Below are positions 26,995 to 36,618 of a DNA stretch of 64,000 bases, one piece after another. Below the pieces are notes generated by a model, which saw only the letters and a program-made list of their open reading frames with translations, was not told the DNA's origin and did not search any database. The first letter of the stretch is position 1. Each line of letters opens with the position of its first letter. Made by a program: the position numbers and the translations under genes. Source of the DNA: UBA1227 sp045642705. Lineage in GTDB: Bacteria; Bacillota; Clostridia; Oscillospirales; Acutalibacteraceae. The DNA lies in assembly GCA_045642705.1 (NCBI GenBank), contig JAZUJK010000008.1, positions 1-64,000 on the forward strand. Direction: 5' to 3'.

Positions 26995-28959
26995 ATGGAT
27001 AAATTTGTACTAAAATCTAAATATAAACCAACTGGAGATCAGCCAGAGGCTATACGCGATTTAGTTGCAAGTATCAAGGCCGGAAACAAGGAACAAACAT
27101 TGCTCGGTGTTACAGGCTCTGGTAAGACATTTACAATGGCAAATGTCATCGCAGAGATAAATAAGCCTACACTTGTTCTTGCCCATAACAAGACTCTCGC
27201 AGCTCAGCTATGTTCAGAATTTCGCGAGATGTTTCCAGACAATGCTGTGGAATATTTCGTTTCTTACTATGATTATTACCAGCCGGAGGCATATGTACCA
27301 ACGACTGATACATATATAGAAAAAGATTCATCTATCAATGATGAAATTGATAAACTGCGTCACTCTGCAACATTCTCTCTATCTGAGAGACGCGATGTAA
27401 TTATTGTTGCATCCGTATCTTGTATCTATTCAATAGGTGACCCAGAATTCTATAGAAATATGGTTATTTCACTTCGTCCGGGAATGGAATATCCACGTGA
27501 TGAATTACTTCGTAAACTTGTTGAGATACAATATGAGAGAAATGATGTCAATTTCATACGTGATAAGTTCCGAGTACGTGGTGACACGGTAGAAGTATAT
27601 CCAGCAGGATATAGCGAAACAGCTGTTAGAATTGAATTCTTTGGCGATGAAATTGATAGAATAACTGAGATACATCCACTTACAGGTAAAATCAAGAGTG
27701 AACTATCACATCTTGCAATCTATCCTGCATCTCACTATGTTGTTGCAGCAGACCAGATGGAGGATGCAATCTCAGAAATCATGCAGGAATGCTTTGAGAG
27801 AGTTGCTTTCTTTGAATCAGAAGGTAAGTTGATTGAGGCGCAGCGGATACGCCAACGTACGGAGTACGATATGGAGATGCTCCGCGAAACAGGCATGTGT
27901 AGCGGAATAGAGAACTATTCAAGAGTTCTCTCACGTCGTGCACCCGGCTCGACACCGTATACGCTGCTTGACTTCTTCCCAGATGATTGGTTGCTATTTA
28001 TCGATGAGTCACATGTTACACTTCCACAGGTACATGGTATGTGGGGCGGTGACCATGCGAGAAAAACCAATCTTGTTGATTTTGGATTTAGACTTCCATC
28101 TGCATTTGATAATAGACCTCTCAATTTTGATGAGTTCTATAACCATATAAATCAGGTTGTATTCACGTCCGCAACACCTGGTGAGTTTGAGAGGGAAAAG
28201 AGTTCTGTCATAACCGAACAGCTAATTAGACCAACTGGTCTTCTTGATCCTCTAATCACTGTAAAGCCAGTTGAGGGACAGATTGATGATCTCGTCTCAC
28301 AGATCAATATCCGCGTCGAGAAGAAGGAGAGAGTTCTCATCACAACTCTCACTAAAAAGATGGCAGAGGACCTCACAGCCTACTTTGAGAACTATGGAAT
28401 CAAGGTTCGTTATATGCACCATGATGTTGATACGATTGAGCGTATGCAAATCATTCGTGACCTGCGTCTCGGTGAGTTTGATGTACTTGTTGGTATCAAC
28501 TTGCTACGTGAGGGACTTGATATACCAGAGGTATCACTTGTAGCTATTCTTGATGCTGATAAAGAGGGATTTCTCCGTTCAGAGACATCACTTGTTCAGA
28601 CAATTGGTCGTGCAGCACGTAATGCAAATGGTGAAGTTATAATGTATGCTGATTCTGTTACTCCATCTATGGAGCGCGCTATCGTTGAAACTAACAGACG
28701 TCGTGAAATTCAGCAACGCTATAATGAAGAGCATGGTATTGTTCCTAAAACAATTATTAAGGATGTTAGAGATGTCATAGAGATAACATCCAAAGTAGAT
28801 AAAGAGAAGTCCAAGTCTGGTAAGCGCATGAGCAAGGCTGAAAAGATTGCCGCAATCAATGAACTTACCCGCGCAATGCGTGCAGCTGCACGTGTTCTTG
28901 ACTTCGAACTCGCGGCCCATTACAGGGATGAAATCAAAGCTCTCGAAGAAAATTCTTAA
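26995..28959 (+). CDS. uvrB: Excinuclease ABC subunit B (UvrB)
   Basis: UvrB verifies DNA lesions and recruits UvrC in nucleotide excision repair. About 654 residues with Walker A GVTGSGKT near residue 38, the beta-hairpin YYDYYQPEAYVP, helicase motifs (IDESHVTLPQ, TSATPG, GRAARNANG), and a C-terminal UVR motif (AAARVLDFELAAHYRDEI). The start is ATG 26995 seven bases after GGAGG; a GTG at 26986 overlaps that site. uvrA lies 2.4 kb downstream, separated by a surface-protein gene. Confidence 0.97.
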   Translation: MDKFVLKSKYKPTGDQPEAIRDLVASIKAGNKEQTLLGVTGSGKTFTMANVIAEINKPTLVLAHNKTLAAQLCSEFREMFPDNAVEYFVSYYDYYQPEAYVPTTDTYIEKDSSINDEIDKLRHSATFSLSERRDVIIVASVSCIYSIGDPEFYRNMVISLRPGMEYPRDELLRKLVEIQYERNDVNFIRDKFRVRGDTVEVYPAGYSETAVRIEFFGDEIDRITEIHPLTGKIKSELSHLAIYPASHYVVAADQMEDAISEIMQECFERVAFFESEGKLIEAQRIRQRTEYDMEMLRETGMCSGIENYSRVLSRRAPGSTPYTLLDFFPDDWLLFIDESHVTLPQVHGMWGGDHARKTNLVDFGFRLPSAFDNRPLNFDEFYNHINQVVFTSATPGEFEREKSSVITEQLIRPTGLLDPLITVKPVEGQIDDLVSQINIRVEKKERVLITTLTKKMAEDLTAYFENYGIKVRYMHHDVDTIERMQIIRDLRLGEFDVLVGINLLREGLDIPEVSLVAILDADKEGFLRSETSLVQTIGRAARNANGEVIMYADSVTPSMERAIVETNRRREIQQRYNEEHGIVPKTIIKDVRDVIEITSKVDKEKSKSGKRMSKAEKIAAINELTRAMRAAARVLDFELAAHYRDEIKALEENS

Positions 28960-28980
28960 TTGAATCAAACCATGGATGTC

Positions 28981-29010
28981 AAGCCCTTGCCGGTTATCCG
29001 ACAGGGGCTT
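28981..29010 (+). terminator. Terminator after uvrB
   Basis: AAGCCCTTGCCGG pairs imperfectly with CCGACAGGGGCTT (28998-29010) around TTAT, followed by TAGTTTATATTTT. Confidence 0.75.
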
Positions 29011-29112
29011 TAGTTTATATTTTCGAACCATTCAATTGTTTTTATTAAATTGTATAAATCTATATTTTAGTGTATAGTTTATTTATAAAATTTATACAAA
29101 GGTTGTGTGCAA

Positions 29113-31284
29113 ATGTCTATAAAAAATGGTTATTTTGTCAAAACAATTGCTACATTAATCTCATTATTTATTTTTGTGGGATTGTTGCCTTTAAATAAGG
29201 CTCATGCAGAAGCAGGAGAAGTATATGTTAAGGATTTCTCATATTCAATCAATAAAGATGAAGGAGATCCCAATATAGGCGATTTTCATTTGAATAAATC
29301 TGATAGTACACATAATCCTCACTGGATTGGCGATTCTGGATTCACAAATGATGATGATGCAAACTTAGAAAAACTAAAAGCATTAGATGGTGTAGTTCTT
29401 TTCTCGGATACTGCAAAAGCTTATGATTTTGGTATTAAAGTAGCTAATGACAATTGGGCTGGTGCAATTGCAACAAATATTAAAAGCATAGATACTAGTT
29501 TTGTGCTTTCAGATGGAACAACGAAACCTGTTAAGATTGATTTTAAGAATACAACAAATTGGAAAATGTATCTTGAAATTGTAGATAAGAATAATAAATT
29601 TGCGACATTTAAAATTGATGAGGTTAAAATTCCAACGTCGCCAAATCCTTTTACATTGAACAAATTGACGCTTGTTGGTGGTAGTGTTACAGATCAAATG
29701 ACTATCGGTATTCTCGATTCTAGTAGATCTGGTGAACCGAATTTAAAAAATGCTGTAACAATAAATGAAAAAAACTATCCTGCTGGATATGTAGGTGTTT
29801 CGGTTGGAAAAGGTAATGAATGGAATGATTCATATCTTGAAAACTTAAATCAATATACAACTTATTTTGTTAAAAATGTGAATGTTGAAGGCGTTGGTAC
29901 ACAGACAGTAATTTTGAAGCTTGATGTTGTAATAGATATTAACTGTGCTGGATGCCTTACATATAATGTTTCTGATTGTATATTGGCTAATACCTATAGA
30001 ATTGATATTAAGGATTCATCTGTAAATTATGATGCATCGACAGATCCAAGTACAGTAAAGTGCAATATAACTGGTGATTTTTCAGATAGCAAGGTCATTA
30101 CTCTTGATTCAAATGGAGCAGGTACAGCTTCTACTATGTTGAATCTCGACCCTACAAAAGATAGTTATTCATTAACACTCAAAGAAACTCCAATAGAAGG
30201 CGTTAATACTACTCCTAGCAATGGTTATACTATCAATCTTGAATCTAAAAATATTATTCAAGGTGTAAGTGATTACAAATTGTGGACTGCTACAGTAAAT
30301 GGTGCAAAATATGACAGCCATATGACAGCTGAATTCGTAAATACTTACGGCTTACCTGATCTTACTGATGCGGACGTTTCAGCTTCGAATAGTCCTACAT
30401 ATAATGGTGAACAAATTGATCTTAATGATTTTGGTATCTCTGTAGCTCTTGATGGAACTGATATTCCAACAAATACATTAAAATATCATTTCTATACGGA
30501 TGTTGATTGTAAAAATGAAGTTTTAGATATCAGTAATAATCCATGTACACCAACAGATGCAGGCGTATATTATGTCACATTTACTGGAGAAAATTACGCT
30601 GGAGAGTCAAGTCCTATTGTTGTTACTATAAAAAAACAATCTCTAATGAAACCAGAAGTAAATAGCGATAAGTTTGTTTACGATGGAACAGAAAAAGAGC
30701 TTGATATTAATCTTAATGGTGCAGATTCAGCATTATTTAATATTGTTGGAAACACTGCAACTGATATAGGTAGTTATTCTGCGTGTGTAACTCTTGCCGA
30801 TGATAAGAACTATTGTTGGGCTGGGGATGATGCAAGTTCAACAAGCCCTTCTGAACCAATTATGATTGATTGGACAATAGAAGAACCTTCAAAACCAAAC
30901 TATGAGATTATTTACGGAAACGATGCTGAAATCAGTATAGCAAATGATTCTGAAGGATTGTTTACAAGTAACGCACCATTTGCTAAATTTAAAGAAGTTC
31001 GAGTTGATGGAAAACTTGTAGATCCAAAGTACTACACAGTGGAAGAAGGTTCTACTAAGGTTTATCTGTCTGCTGAGTTCTTAAAGTCCCTTACATTGGG
31101 TAAGCATACTATTACAATCGTTTCTACCGACGGTCAAGCATCTACTAACTTTACAGTTTATGATGTTGAAGATGAAATATTAGCAGATACTGATGGTTAT
31201 TCAAATTCTGCTCTTTTGAGCTTGATAATGATTGGATCACTTACAGCTTCTTCTGCTATTTATATTCGACGTAAAAAAGTATAA
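29113..31284 (+). CDS. Secreted, membrane-anchored surface protein with MBG/X2-like domains
   Basis: A 723-residue protein with a signal peptide (hydrophobic ATLISLFIFVGLLPL, cleavage around HAEA), a long beta-rich region, and a C-terminal membrane segment with a short basic tail (LIMIGSLTASSAIYIRRKKV). Middle repeats of the form YNGEQIDLNDF...DAGVYYVTFTGENYAG and YDGTEKELDINL...DIGSYSACVTLAD resemble MBG-type domains. Near the end, FTSNAPFAKFKEVRVDGKLVD, YYTVEEGSTKVYLSAEFL and GKHTITIVSTDG resemble X2-like surface modules. No LPxTG motif is present, so it is held by the membrane segment. Function (adhesion or carbohydrate contact) is inferred. ATG 29113 is chosen; GTG 29107 is also possible. 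Confidence 0.8.
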   Translation: MSIKNGYFVKTIATLISLFIFVGLLPLNKAHAEAGEVYVKDFSYSINKDEGDPNIGDFHLNKSDSTHNPHWIGDSGFTNDDDANLEKLKALDGVVLFSDTAKAYDFGIKVANDNWAGAIATNIKSIDTSFVLSDGTTKPVKIDFKNTTNWKMYLEIVDKNNKFATFKIDEVKIPTSPNPFTLNKLTLVGGSVTDQMTIGILDSSRSGEPNLKNAVTINEKNYPAGYVGVSVGKGNEWNDSYLENLNQYTTYFVKNVNVEGVGTQTVILKLDVVIDINCAGCLTYNVSDCILANTYRIDIKDSSVNYDASTDPSTVKCNITGDFSDSKVITLDSNGAGTASTMLNLDPTKDSYSLTLKETPIEGVNTTPSNGYTINLESKNIIQGVSDYKLWTATVNGAKYDSHMTAEFVNTYGLPDLTDADVSASNSPTYNGEQIDLNDFGISVALDGTDIPTNTLKYHFYTDVDCKNEVLDISNNPCTPTDAGVYYVTFTGENYAGESSPIVVTIKKQSLMKPEVNSDKFVYDGTEKELDINLNGADSALFNIVGNTATDIGSYSACVTLADDKNYCWAGDDASSTSPSEPIMIDWTIEEPSKPNYEIIYGNDAEISIANDSEGLFTSNAPFAKFKEVRVDGKLVDPKYYTVEEGSTKVYLSAEFLKSLTLGKHTITIVSTDGQASTNFTVYDVEDEILADTDGYSNSALLSLIMIGSLTASSAIYIRRKKV

Positions 31285-31289
31285 TTTTG

Positions 31290-31330
31290 AAAGCCCTTGA
31301 TGTTCACTCATCAAGGGCTATTTAATTTCA
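31290..31330 (+). terminator. Terminator after the surface-protein gene
   Basis: AGCCCTTGATG (31292-31302) pairs perfectly with CATCAAGGGCT (31309-31319), then ATTTAATTTC. Confidence 0.88.
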
Positions 31331-31359
31331 TTGATATACTTTTAAAATAGATATATAAT
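31331..31359 (+). promoter_or_regulatory. Promoter of uvrA
   Basis: TTGATA (31331-31336), a 17-bp spacer and TATAAT (31354-31359) directly after the terminator give uvrA its own promoter. No LexA-box-like motif is evident. Confidence 0.8.
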
Positions 31360-31397
31360 ATTTTAATGCAATTTCTAGAAAAAGGAAAAATGTATTT

Positions 31398-34223
31398 ATG
31401 GCTTCAAAAGACATAGTTATCAAAGGTGCTCGTGAGCACAATTTGCAAAATGTGGATTTAACTATTCCGCGCGATAAGATGGTAGTATTTACTGGACTTT
31501 CGGGTTCCGGTAAGTCTTCTCTTGCCTTTGATACAATCTATGCTGAAGGTCAGCGTAGATATATGGAGAGCTTGTCTGCTTACGCAAGACAGTTCTTGGG
31601 CCTTATGGAAAAGCCAAAGGTTGATCAAATTGATGGACTTAGTCCTGCGATTTCAATTGACCAAAAAACAACATCCAAGAATCCTAGATCAACAGTTGGT
31701 ACTGTAACTGAGATATATGACTATTTGAGACTTCTATATGCTCGAATTGGTATTCCTCATTGCCCAGTTTGTGGCAAGGAGATTATAGCGCAGACAGTTG
31801 ATCAGATAGTTGACCAAGTTCTATCTCTTGATGAGGGAACTAAGATACAGATTATGGCTCCAATTGCCAGAGGTAAGAAGGGCGAATATGTACACGAACT
31901 TGAAAATGCAGCAAAGCAAGGTTTTGTTCGTGCACGAATTGATGGGGAAGTACATGACCTATCCGAAAAGATTAAACTTAACAAGAATATTAAGCACAAT
32001 ATTGCGATTATCATTGATAGAATTGTAATAAAAGATGGAATTAGAGCTCGTCTTGCTGATTCTATTGAGACAGCATCAAAACTCACAGAAGGCATAGTTC
32101 TTGTTGACGTAATCGGTGGCAAGGAAATGGAGTTTTCACAATCATTTGCTTGCCCAGAGCATAGCATTTCAGTTGATGAATTACAGCCAAGAATGTTTAG
32201 TTTTAATAACCCATTTGGCGCCTGCCAACGATGCTCAGGCCTCGGAGAATATACTGCAATTGATGAGGATTTACTCATTAAAGATAAGTCTATGACCGTC
32301 AGAGAAGGTGCTATACAAGCGCCTGGTTGGACCAAGGTAGAGGGCGGCACAATGGCCGAAATGTTCTATGATGGTATTGCACGCCACTATGGTTTCTCTA
32401 TTGACGTTCCAGTAAAGGATATGAAAAAGGAAGACCTTGATAAAATCCTTTATGGTACAAATGGTGAAAAGATACACTACGTTCATGAGGGCAAGCACAG
32501 CCACTCTGAATGGGATGGTAGATTTGAAGGAATTATTCCAAATTTGTTACGTAAATACTCAGAGACAAATTCAGAGTGGTCACGTCGTCAGATAGAGGAG
32601 TTTATGACTGTTCACGCATGTGATGACTGTCATGGAAAACGACTCAATCCGATTTCACTTGCAGTAACTGTGGGTGGACTCAATATTGATGAACTTACCC
32701 ACTTGTCTATTAAGGATGAACTCAAATTCTTTGAAGAATTGTCTTTGACATCAAGAGAATTTGCGATAGCAGAACTTATTTTGAAAGAAATTAAATCAAG
32801 ACTCAAATTCCTATGTTCTGTTGGTCTCGATTATCTCAATCTCTCAAGAAAAGCTGGCACATTATCAGGTGGCGAATCACAGAGAATCCGCCTTGCAACT
32901 CAGATTGGATCTTCCCTCATGGGAGTCCTATATATACTTGATGAGCCATCAATTGGTCTTCATCAAAAGGACAATGATAAGCTCATTGAGACGCTTCACG
33001 GCCTGCGCGACCTCGGAAATACTCTAATTGTTGTTGAGCATGATGAGGATACAATGCGCGCAGCAGATTATATTGTAGATATCGGCCCAGGTGCCGGAGT
33101 AGGCGGAGGACAAGTTGTCGCCGCCGGCACACCAGAGGAAATTATGGCTTGTAAGAAATCAATTACTGGCCAATATCTATCTGGTGCGCGCAGCATTCCT
33201 GTGCCAGAGAAACGCAGACCAGGTAATGGTAACTTCCTGACCGTCCACGGCGCCGCTGAGCACAATTTAAAGAATGTTGATGTATCAATTCCACTTGGTA
33301 CATTTACCTGCGTTACAGGCGTTTCTGGCTCAGGTAAATCATCTCTAGTAAATGAGATTATTCACAAGACTCTTGCAAGAGACCTAAATCGCGCTAAGGA
33401 ATTCCCAGGAAAATGCGACTATATTGAGGGTCTTGAATATCTCGATAAATGTATTGCAATCGACCAGTCTCCAATTGGCCGTATGCCATCTTCCAATCCT
33501 GCAACATATACCAATCTGTTTAATGATATTCGAACTCTTTTCGCATCAACACAGGATGCCAAGATAAGGGGATATCAGCCTGGTAGATTCTCATTTAACG
33601 TAAAAGGCGGTAGATGTGAAGCTTGTAAGGGCGATGGTATTGTCAAGATTGAGATGCATTTCCTAGCTGATGTCTATGTACCTTGTGAAGTATGCGGTGG
33701 TTCAAGATATAATCGTGAGACACTTGAAGTGAAATATAAGGGCAAGAACATCGCTGATGTACTTGCTATGTCAGTCGACGAAGCAGTCGACTTCTTCTCC
33801 GCTGTGCCACGCATCTATAACCGCCTCAAGACATTGCAGGATGTTGGCCTCGGCTATGTTGCCCTTGGCCAGTCTGCAACAACGCTCTCAGGCGGCGAGG
33901 CTCAGCGAGTAAAACTTGCGACAGAGCTGTCTAAACGCTCCACCGGTCGCACATTCTACATCCTAGATGAGCCTACAACAGGTCTACATTCAGCTGATGT
34001 TAAGAAGCTGCTAGAAGTACTTCAAAAGCTCGTAGATACAGGAAATACTGTTCTTGTAATCGAGCACAATTTAGATGTTATCAAGTCTGCTGACTACATA
34101 ATCGACCTAGGTCCAGAAGGTGGAGACAATGGTGGAGAAATAATAACAACTGGCACACCAGAAGAGGTTGCAAAGTGTAAGAAATCATACACAGGTCAGT
34201 ACTTGAAAAAATACCTTAAATAA
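31398..34223 (+). CDS. uvrA: Excinuclease ABC subunit A (UvrA)
   Basis: UvrA is the damage sensor that loads UvrB. The 941-residue protein has two ABC modules: Walker A GLSGSGKSSLAFDTIYAEGQ near residue 33 and GVSGSGKSSLVNEI near 644; signatures LSGGESQRIRLATQIG and LSGGEAQRVKLATEL; Walker B with ILDEPSIGLH and ILDEPTTGLHS. Zinc-binding cysteine pairs appear in CPVCGKE, in CDDCHGKRL and in CEACKGDG...CEVCGGSRYN. Length is normal. AAAGGA lies about 11 bases before the ATG. Confidence 0.98.
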   Translation: MASKDIVIKGAREHNLQNVDLTIPRDKMVVFTGLSGSGKSSLAFDTIYAEGQRRYMESLSAYARQFLGLMEKPKVDQIDGLSPAISIDQKTTSKNPRSTVGTVTEIYDYLRLLYARIGIPHCPVCGKEIIAQTVDQIVDQVLSLDEGTKIQIMAPIARGKKGEYVHELENAAKQGFVRARIDGEVHDLSEKIKLNKNIKHNIAIIIDRIVIKDGIRARLADSIETASKLTEGIVLVDVIGGKEMEFSQSFACPEHSISVDELQPRMFSFNNPFGACQRCSGLGEYTAIDEDLLIKDKSMTVREGAIQAPGWTKVEGGTMAEMFYDGIARHYGFSIDVPVKDMKKEDLDKILYGTNGEKIHYVHEGKHSHSEWDGRFEGIIPNLLRKYSETNSEWSRRQIEEFMTVHACDDCHGKRLNPISLAVTVGGLNIDELTHLSIKDELKFFEELSLTSREFAIAELILKEIKSRLKFLCSVGLDYLNLSRKAGTLSGGESQRIRLATQIGSSLMGVLYILDEPSIGLHQKDNDKLIETLHGLRDLGNTLIVVEHDEDTMRAADYIVDIGPGAGVGGGQVVAAGTPEEIMACKKSITGQYLSGARSIPVPEKRRPGNGNFLTVHGAAEHNLKNVDVSIPLGTFTCVTGVSGSGKSSLVNEIIHKTLARDLNRAKEFPGKCDYIEGLEYLDKCIAIDQSPIGRMPSSNPATYTNLFNDIRTLFASTQDAKIRGYQPGRFSFNVKGGRCEACKGDGIVKIEMHFLADVYVPCEVCGGSRYNRETLEVKYKGKNIADVLAMSVDEAVDFFSAVPRIYNRLKTLQDVGLGYVALGQSATTLSGGEAQRVKLATELSKRSTGRTFYILDEPTTGLHSADVKKLLEVLQKLVDTGNTVLVIEHNLDVIKSADYIIDLGPEGGDNGGEIITTGTPEEVAKCKKSYTGQYLKKYLK

Positions 34224-34264
34224 TATAAAATATTAAAAGCATTATTTTTGTGAGGAGAAAAGAT

Positions 34265-34423
34265 ATGTTAGCATGGCTCTTTGGTGCTGAAAAATCATAT
34301 ATGAAAGCACTATCATTTAATTTACTTACATTCACATTGTTATGCCTCTTTGGAACATTCCTATATGGCTTCCTTGTAGGCTTGCCAATGCTTGTTTTAA
34401 AACTCACAGGAAACGATAAATAA
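34265..34423 (+). CDS. 52-residue single-pass membrane peptide
   Basis: A short gene between uvrA and fbp: MLAWLFGAEKSYMKALSFNL, then a hydrophobic stretch LTFTLLCLFGTFLYGFLVGL (about 21-40), then PMLVLKLTGNDK. A GAGGAG ribosome site lies eight bases upstream and a strong terminator follows within seven bases, which supports it as a real gene. It probably rides on uvrA transcription. One or two membrane segments are possible. No family recognised. Confidence 0.7.
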   Translation: MLAWLFGAEKSYMKALSFNLLTFTLLCLFGTFLYGFLVGLPMLVLKLTGNDK

Positions 34424-34429
34424 TTTAAG

Positions 34430-34470
34430 GCCCAACCATCTCTGGTTGGGCTTATATGCTTTTTTTAGGG
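34430..34470 (+). terminator. Terminator after the small membrane peptide
   Basis: GCCCAACCA (34430-34438) pairs with TGGTTGGGC (34443-34451) around TCTC, then TTATATGCTTTTTTT. Confidence 0.88.
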
Positions 34471-34485
34471 TACTAGGAGAACAAT

Positions 34486-36483
34486 ATGAGAACTCATCCA
34501 AAATTTTCACAGCAGGAGCTGGAATATCTAAGATTGCTTGCAGAGGATTATCCTAATTCCGATGCTGCAATAACTGAAATTATCAACTTACAAGCAATAC
34601 TCAACTTGCCTAAAGGAACTGAGCATTTTATGTCAGATATCCATGGTGAGTATGAGGCTTTTGCCCATATCATGCGCAGTGCATCAGGCGCAATAAAGGA
34701 GAAAATTGACTTCCTTTATGCCTTTACACTAAGCGAAAAGGACAGAGCAGAACTTGCAACTCTTGTATATTATCCTGTTGAAAAGACTGAGGAAATTACC
34801 AAAGATATGAGCGATGCTGAAAAGGATGAGTGGTATCGCACAAATCTCAATTATTTGATTGAACTCTGTCACCTTGTATCCACAAAATATACGAGATCTA
34901 AGGTTCGTAAAGCACTTCCAGAGGCTTATGCCTATGTAATTGATGAGCTCTTAAATACAGACTTTACAGTTCATGATAAGAAGGAATATTACGACAATGT
35001 AATCTCTTCAATTATCGCAATGGGTAAAGCACCTGATTTCATTCGTGTTATATGCTTTGTTATCCAGCGCCTCATCGTTGACCATCTACATATCGTTGGC
35101 GATATATTCGATAGAGGACCTAGAGCTGATATTGTTCTATCTGACCTTCGTCATCATCACAATGTCGATATTCAGTGGGGTAACCACGATATCGTTTGGA
35201 TGGGCGCTGCATCAGGTTCTCGTGTATGCATAGCAACAGTACTTGCAAATTCAATTAGATATAACAATCTACATGTCATTGAAAACGGCTATGGCATTAG
35301 CCTCAGACCTCTTGCTGTACTCGCAAATGACATATATGAGAATTCAAATACAGATAGATATGTTGCCAACATCGATGATACAGAAGATGGTGGCAAGAAT
35401 ATGACCGAGCGCGAGCAACAGCAATGGGGTAGAATGGCTAAGGCCATAACTATCATCATGCTAAAACTCGAGGGTCAGGCAATACTTCGCCATCCTGGAT
35501 TTGAAATGGATGATAGATTGCTTCTTGATAAGATCGATTATGACAAGGGAACTGTCACAATCGATGGCAATGAATATGAACTTCTCGATAAGGATTTCCC
35601 AACAATTGATAGGGCTAATCCATTTGTACTTTCTCCATATGAAGAGGAAGTAATGAATGAACTAAAGGCCAGTTTCCTCGGCTCAGAAAAGCTTCAATCA
35701 CATATCAAATTCCTATTTTCCAAGGGTTCAATTTATCGTTGCTATAACGGCAATTTGCTCTTCCATGGAGCAGTCCCAATGGACGAGGAAGGCAACTTTA
35801 AAAAGTTTGTTTTTGATGGTACAGAATACTATGGTAAGTCACTCTTTGATTACTGTGTTGACCAGGCAAGAAATGGTTATTTCGGTGATGAGGGCACTGA
35901 GGAAAAACAGACTGGTAAAGACTTTATGTGGTGGCTCTGGTGTGGCAAGTTTTCACCGCTCTTTGCGCGCGATAAGATTACCACTTTTGAGCGTCGCTTG
36001 ATTGCTGATAACAGCACTTGGAAAGAGACAAAAGATCCTTATTATCAGGTCGTTGAAACAGCTGCTGGATGCGAACTTATACTCAATGAATTTGGTCTCG
36101 GTGGACCTCATTCACACATAATAAATGGACATACACCAGTCAAGGCCGGTAAGGGTGAGAATCCTGTAAAGGGTGAAGGAAAACTCATTGATATTGATGG
36201 TGGTTTCTGCCGTGCTTATCAGAAGACAACAGGCATTGCAGGATACACACTTATCTATAATTCATATATCATGCGTCTGTCCTCACATGAACCATTTACA
36301 TCCAAGGAAGATGCCATCAAGAACAATAGAGATATTCTATCAGCATCTGTTGTTTTTGAACGCCTTGACAAGCGTATCAAGGTAGGCGAGACAGATAAGG
36401 GAGCTCTTCTCAAGAGTAATATAAACAGACTTATGAGACTCCTCGATGCATATAAACTTGGTGCTATTCCAGAGAAAAAATAA
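34486..36483 (+). CDS. fbp: Fructose-1,6-bisphosphatase, class III
   Basis: Hydrolyses fructose-1,6-bisphosphate to fructose-6-phosphate in gluconeogenesis. The 665-residue length and the N-terminus (HFMSDIHGEYEAFAHIMRS) match the Firmicutes-type FBPase_2 family. Metallophosphatase motifs are visible: SDIHGE, GDIFDRGP near residue 205, WGNHDIVWMG, and the C-terminal INGHTPVK and DGGFCRAYQ. AGGAGAACA precedes ATG 34486. Confidence 0.97.
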   Translation: MRTHPKFSQQELEYLRLLAEDYPNSDAAITEIINLQAILNLPKGTEHFMSDIHGEYEAFAHIMRSASGAIKEKIDFLYAFTLSEKDRAELATLVYYPVEKTEEITKDMSDAEKDEWYRTNLNYLIELCHLVSTKYTRSKVRKALPEAYAYVIDELLNTDFTVHDKKEYYDNVISSIIAMGKAPDFIRVICFVIQRLIVDHLHIVGDIFDRGPRADIVLSDLRHHHNVDIQWGNHDIVWMGAASGSRVCIATVLANSIRYNNLHVIENGYGISLRPLAVLANDIYENSNTDRYVANIDDTEDGGKNMTEREQQQWGRMAKAITIIMLKLEGQAILRHPGFEMDDRLLLDKIDYDKGTVTIDGNEYELLDKDFPTIDRANPFVLSPYEEEVMNELKASFLGSEKLQSHIKFLFSKGSIYRCYNGNLLFHGAVPMDEEGNFKKFVFDGTEYYGKSLFDYCVDQARNGYFGDEGTEEKQTGKDFMWWLWCGKFSPLFARDKITTFERRLIADNSTWKETKDPYYQVVETAAGCELILNEFGLGGPHSHIINGHTPVKAGKGENPVKGEGKLIDIDGGFCRAYQKTTGIAGYTLIYNSYIMRLSSHEPFTSKEDAIKNNRDILSASVVFERLDKRIKVGETDKGALLKSNINRLMRLLDAYKLGAIPEKK

Positions 36484-36494
36484 ATTAGATAGAC

Positions 36495-36530
36495 AAACGG
36501 CAGGGTGTAAACTCTGCCGTTTATTATTTA
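36495..36530 (+). terminator. Terminator after fbp
   Basis: AAACGGCAG (36495-36503) pairs with CTGCCGTTT (36514-36522), followed by ATTATTTA. Confidence 0.85.
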
Positions 36531-36532
36531 TA

Positions 36533-36561
36533 TTGTTAATTTGATTGTTTTGTTGTATAAT
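36533..36561 (+). promoter_or_regulatory. Promoter of the recJ-rel operon
   Basis: TTGTTA (36533-36538), a 17-bp spacer and TATAAT (36556-36561) lie 57 bases before recJ. No terminator separates recJ from the following genes up to about 45.7 kb. Confidence 0.7.
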
Positions 36562-36618
36562 TAATTGTTATTTTTATCTAAAAATGTAATTAATTTATGT
36601 TAATAAGGAGGTGTAGTA

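Noticed and set aside
31180..31284. LPxTG sorting signal in the surface protein
   Set aside because: No LPxTG-like motif precedes the C-terminal membrane segment, so only membrane anchoring is supported.
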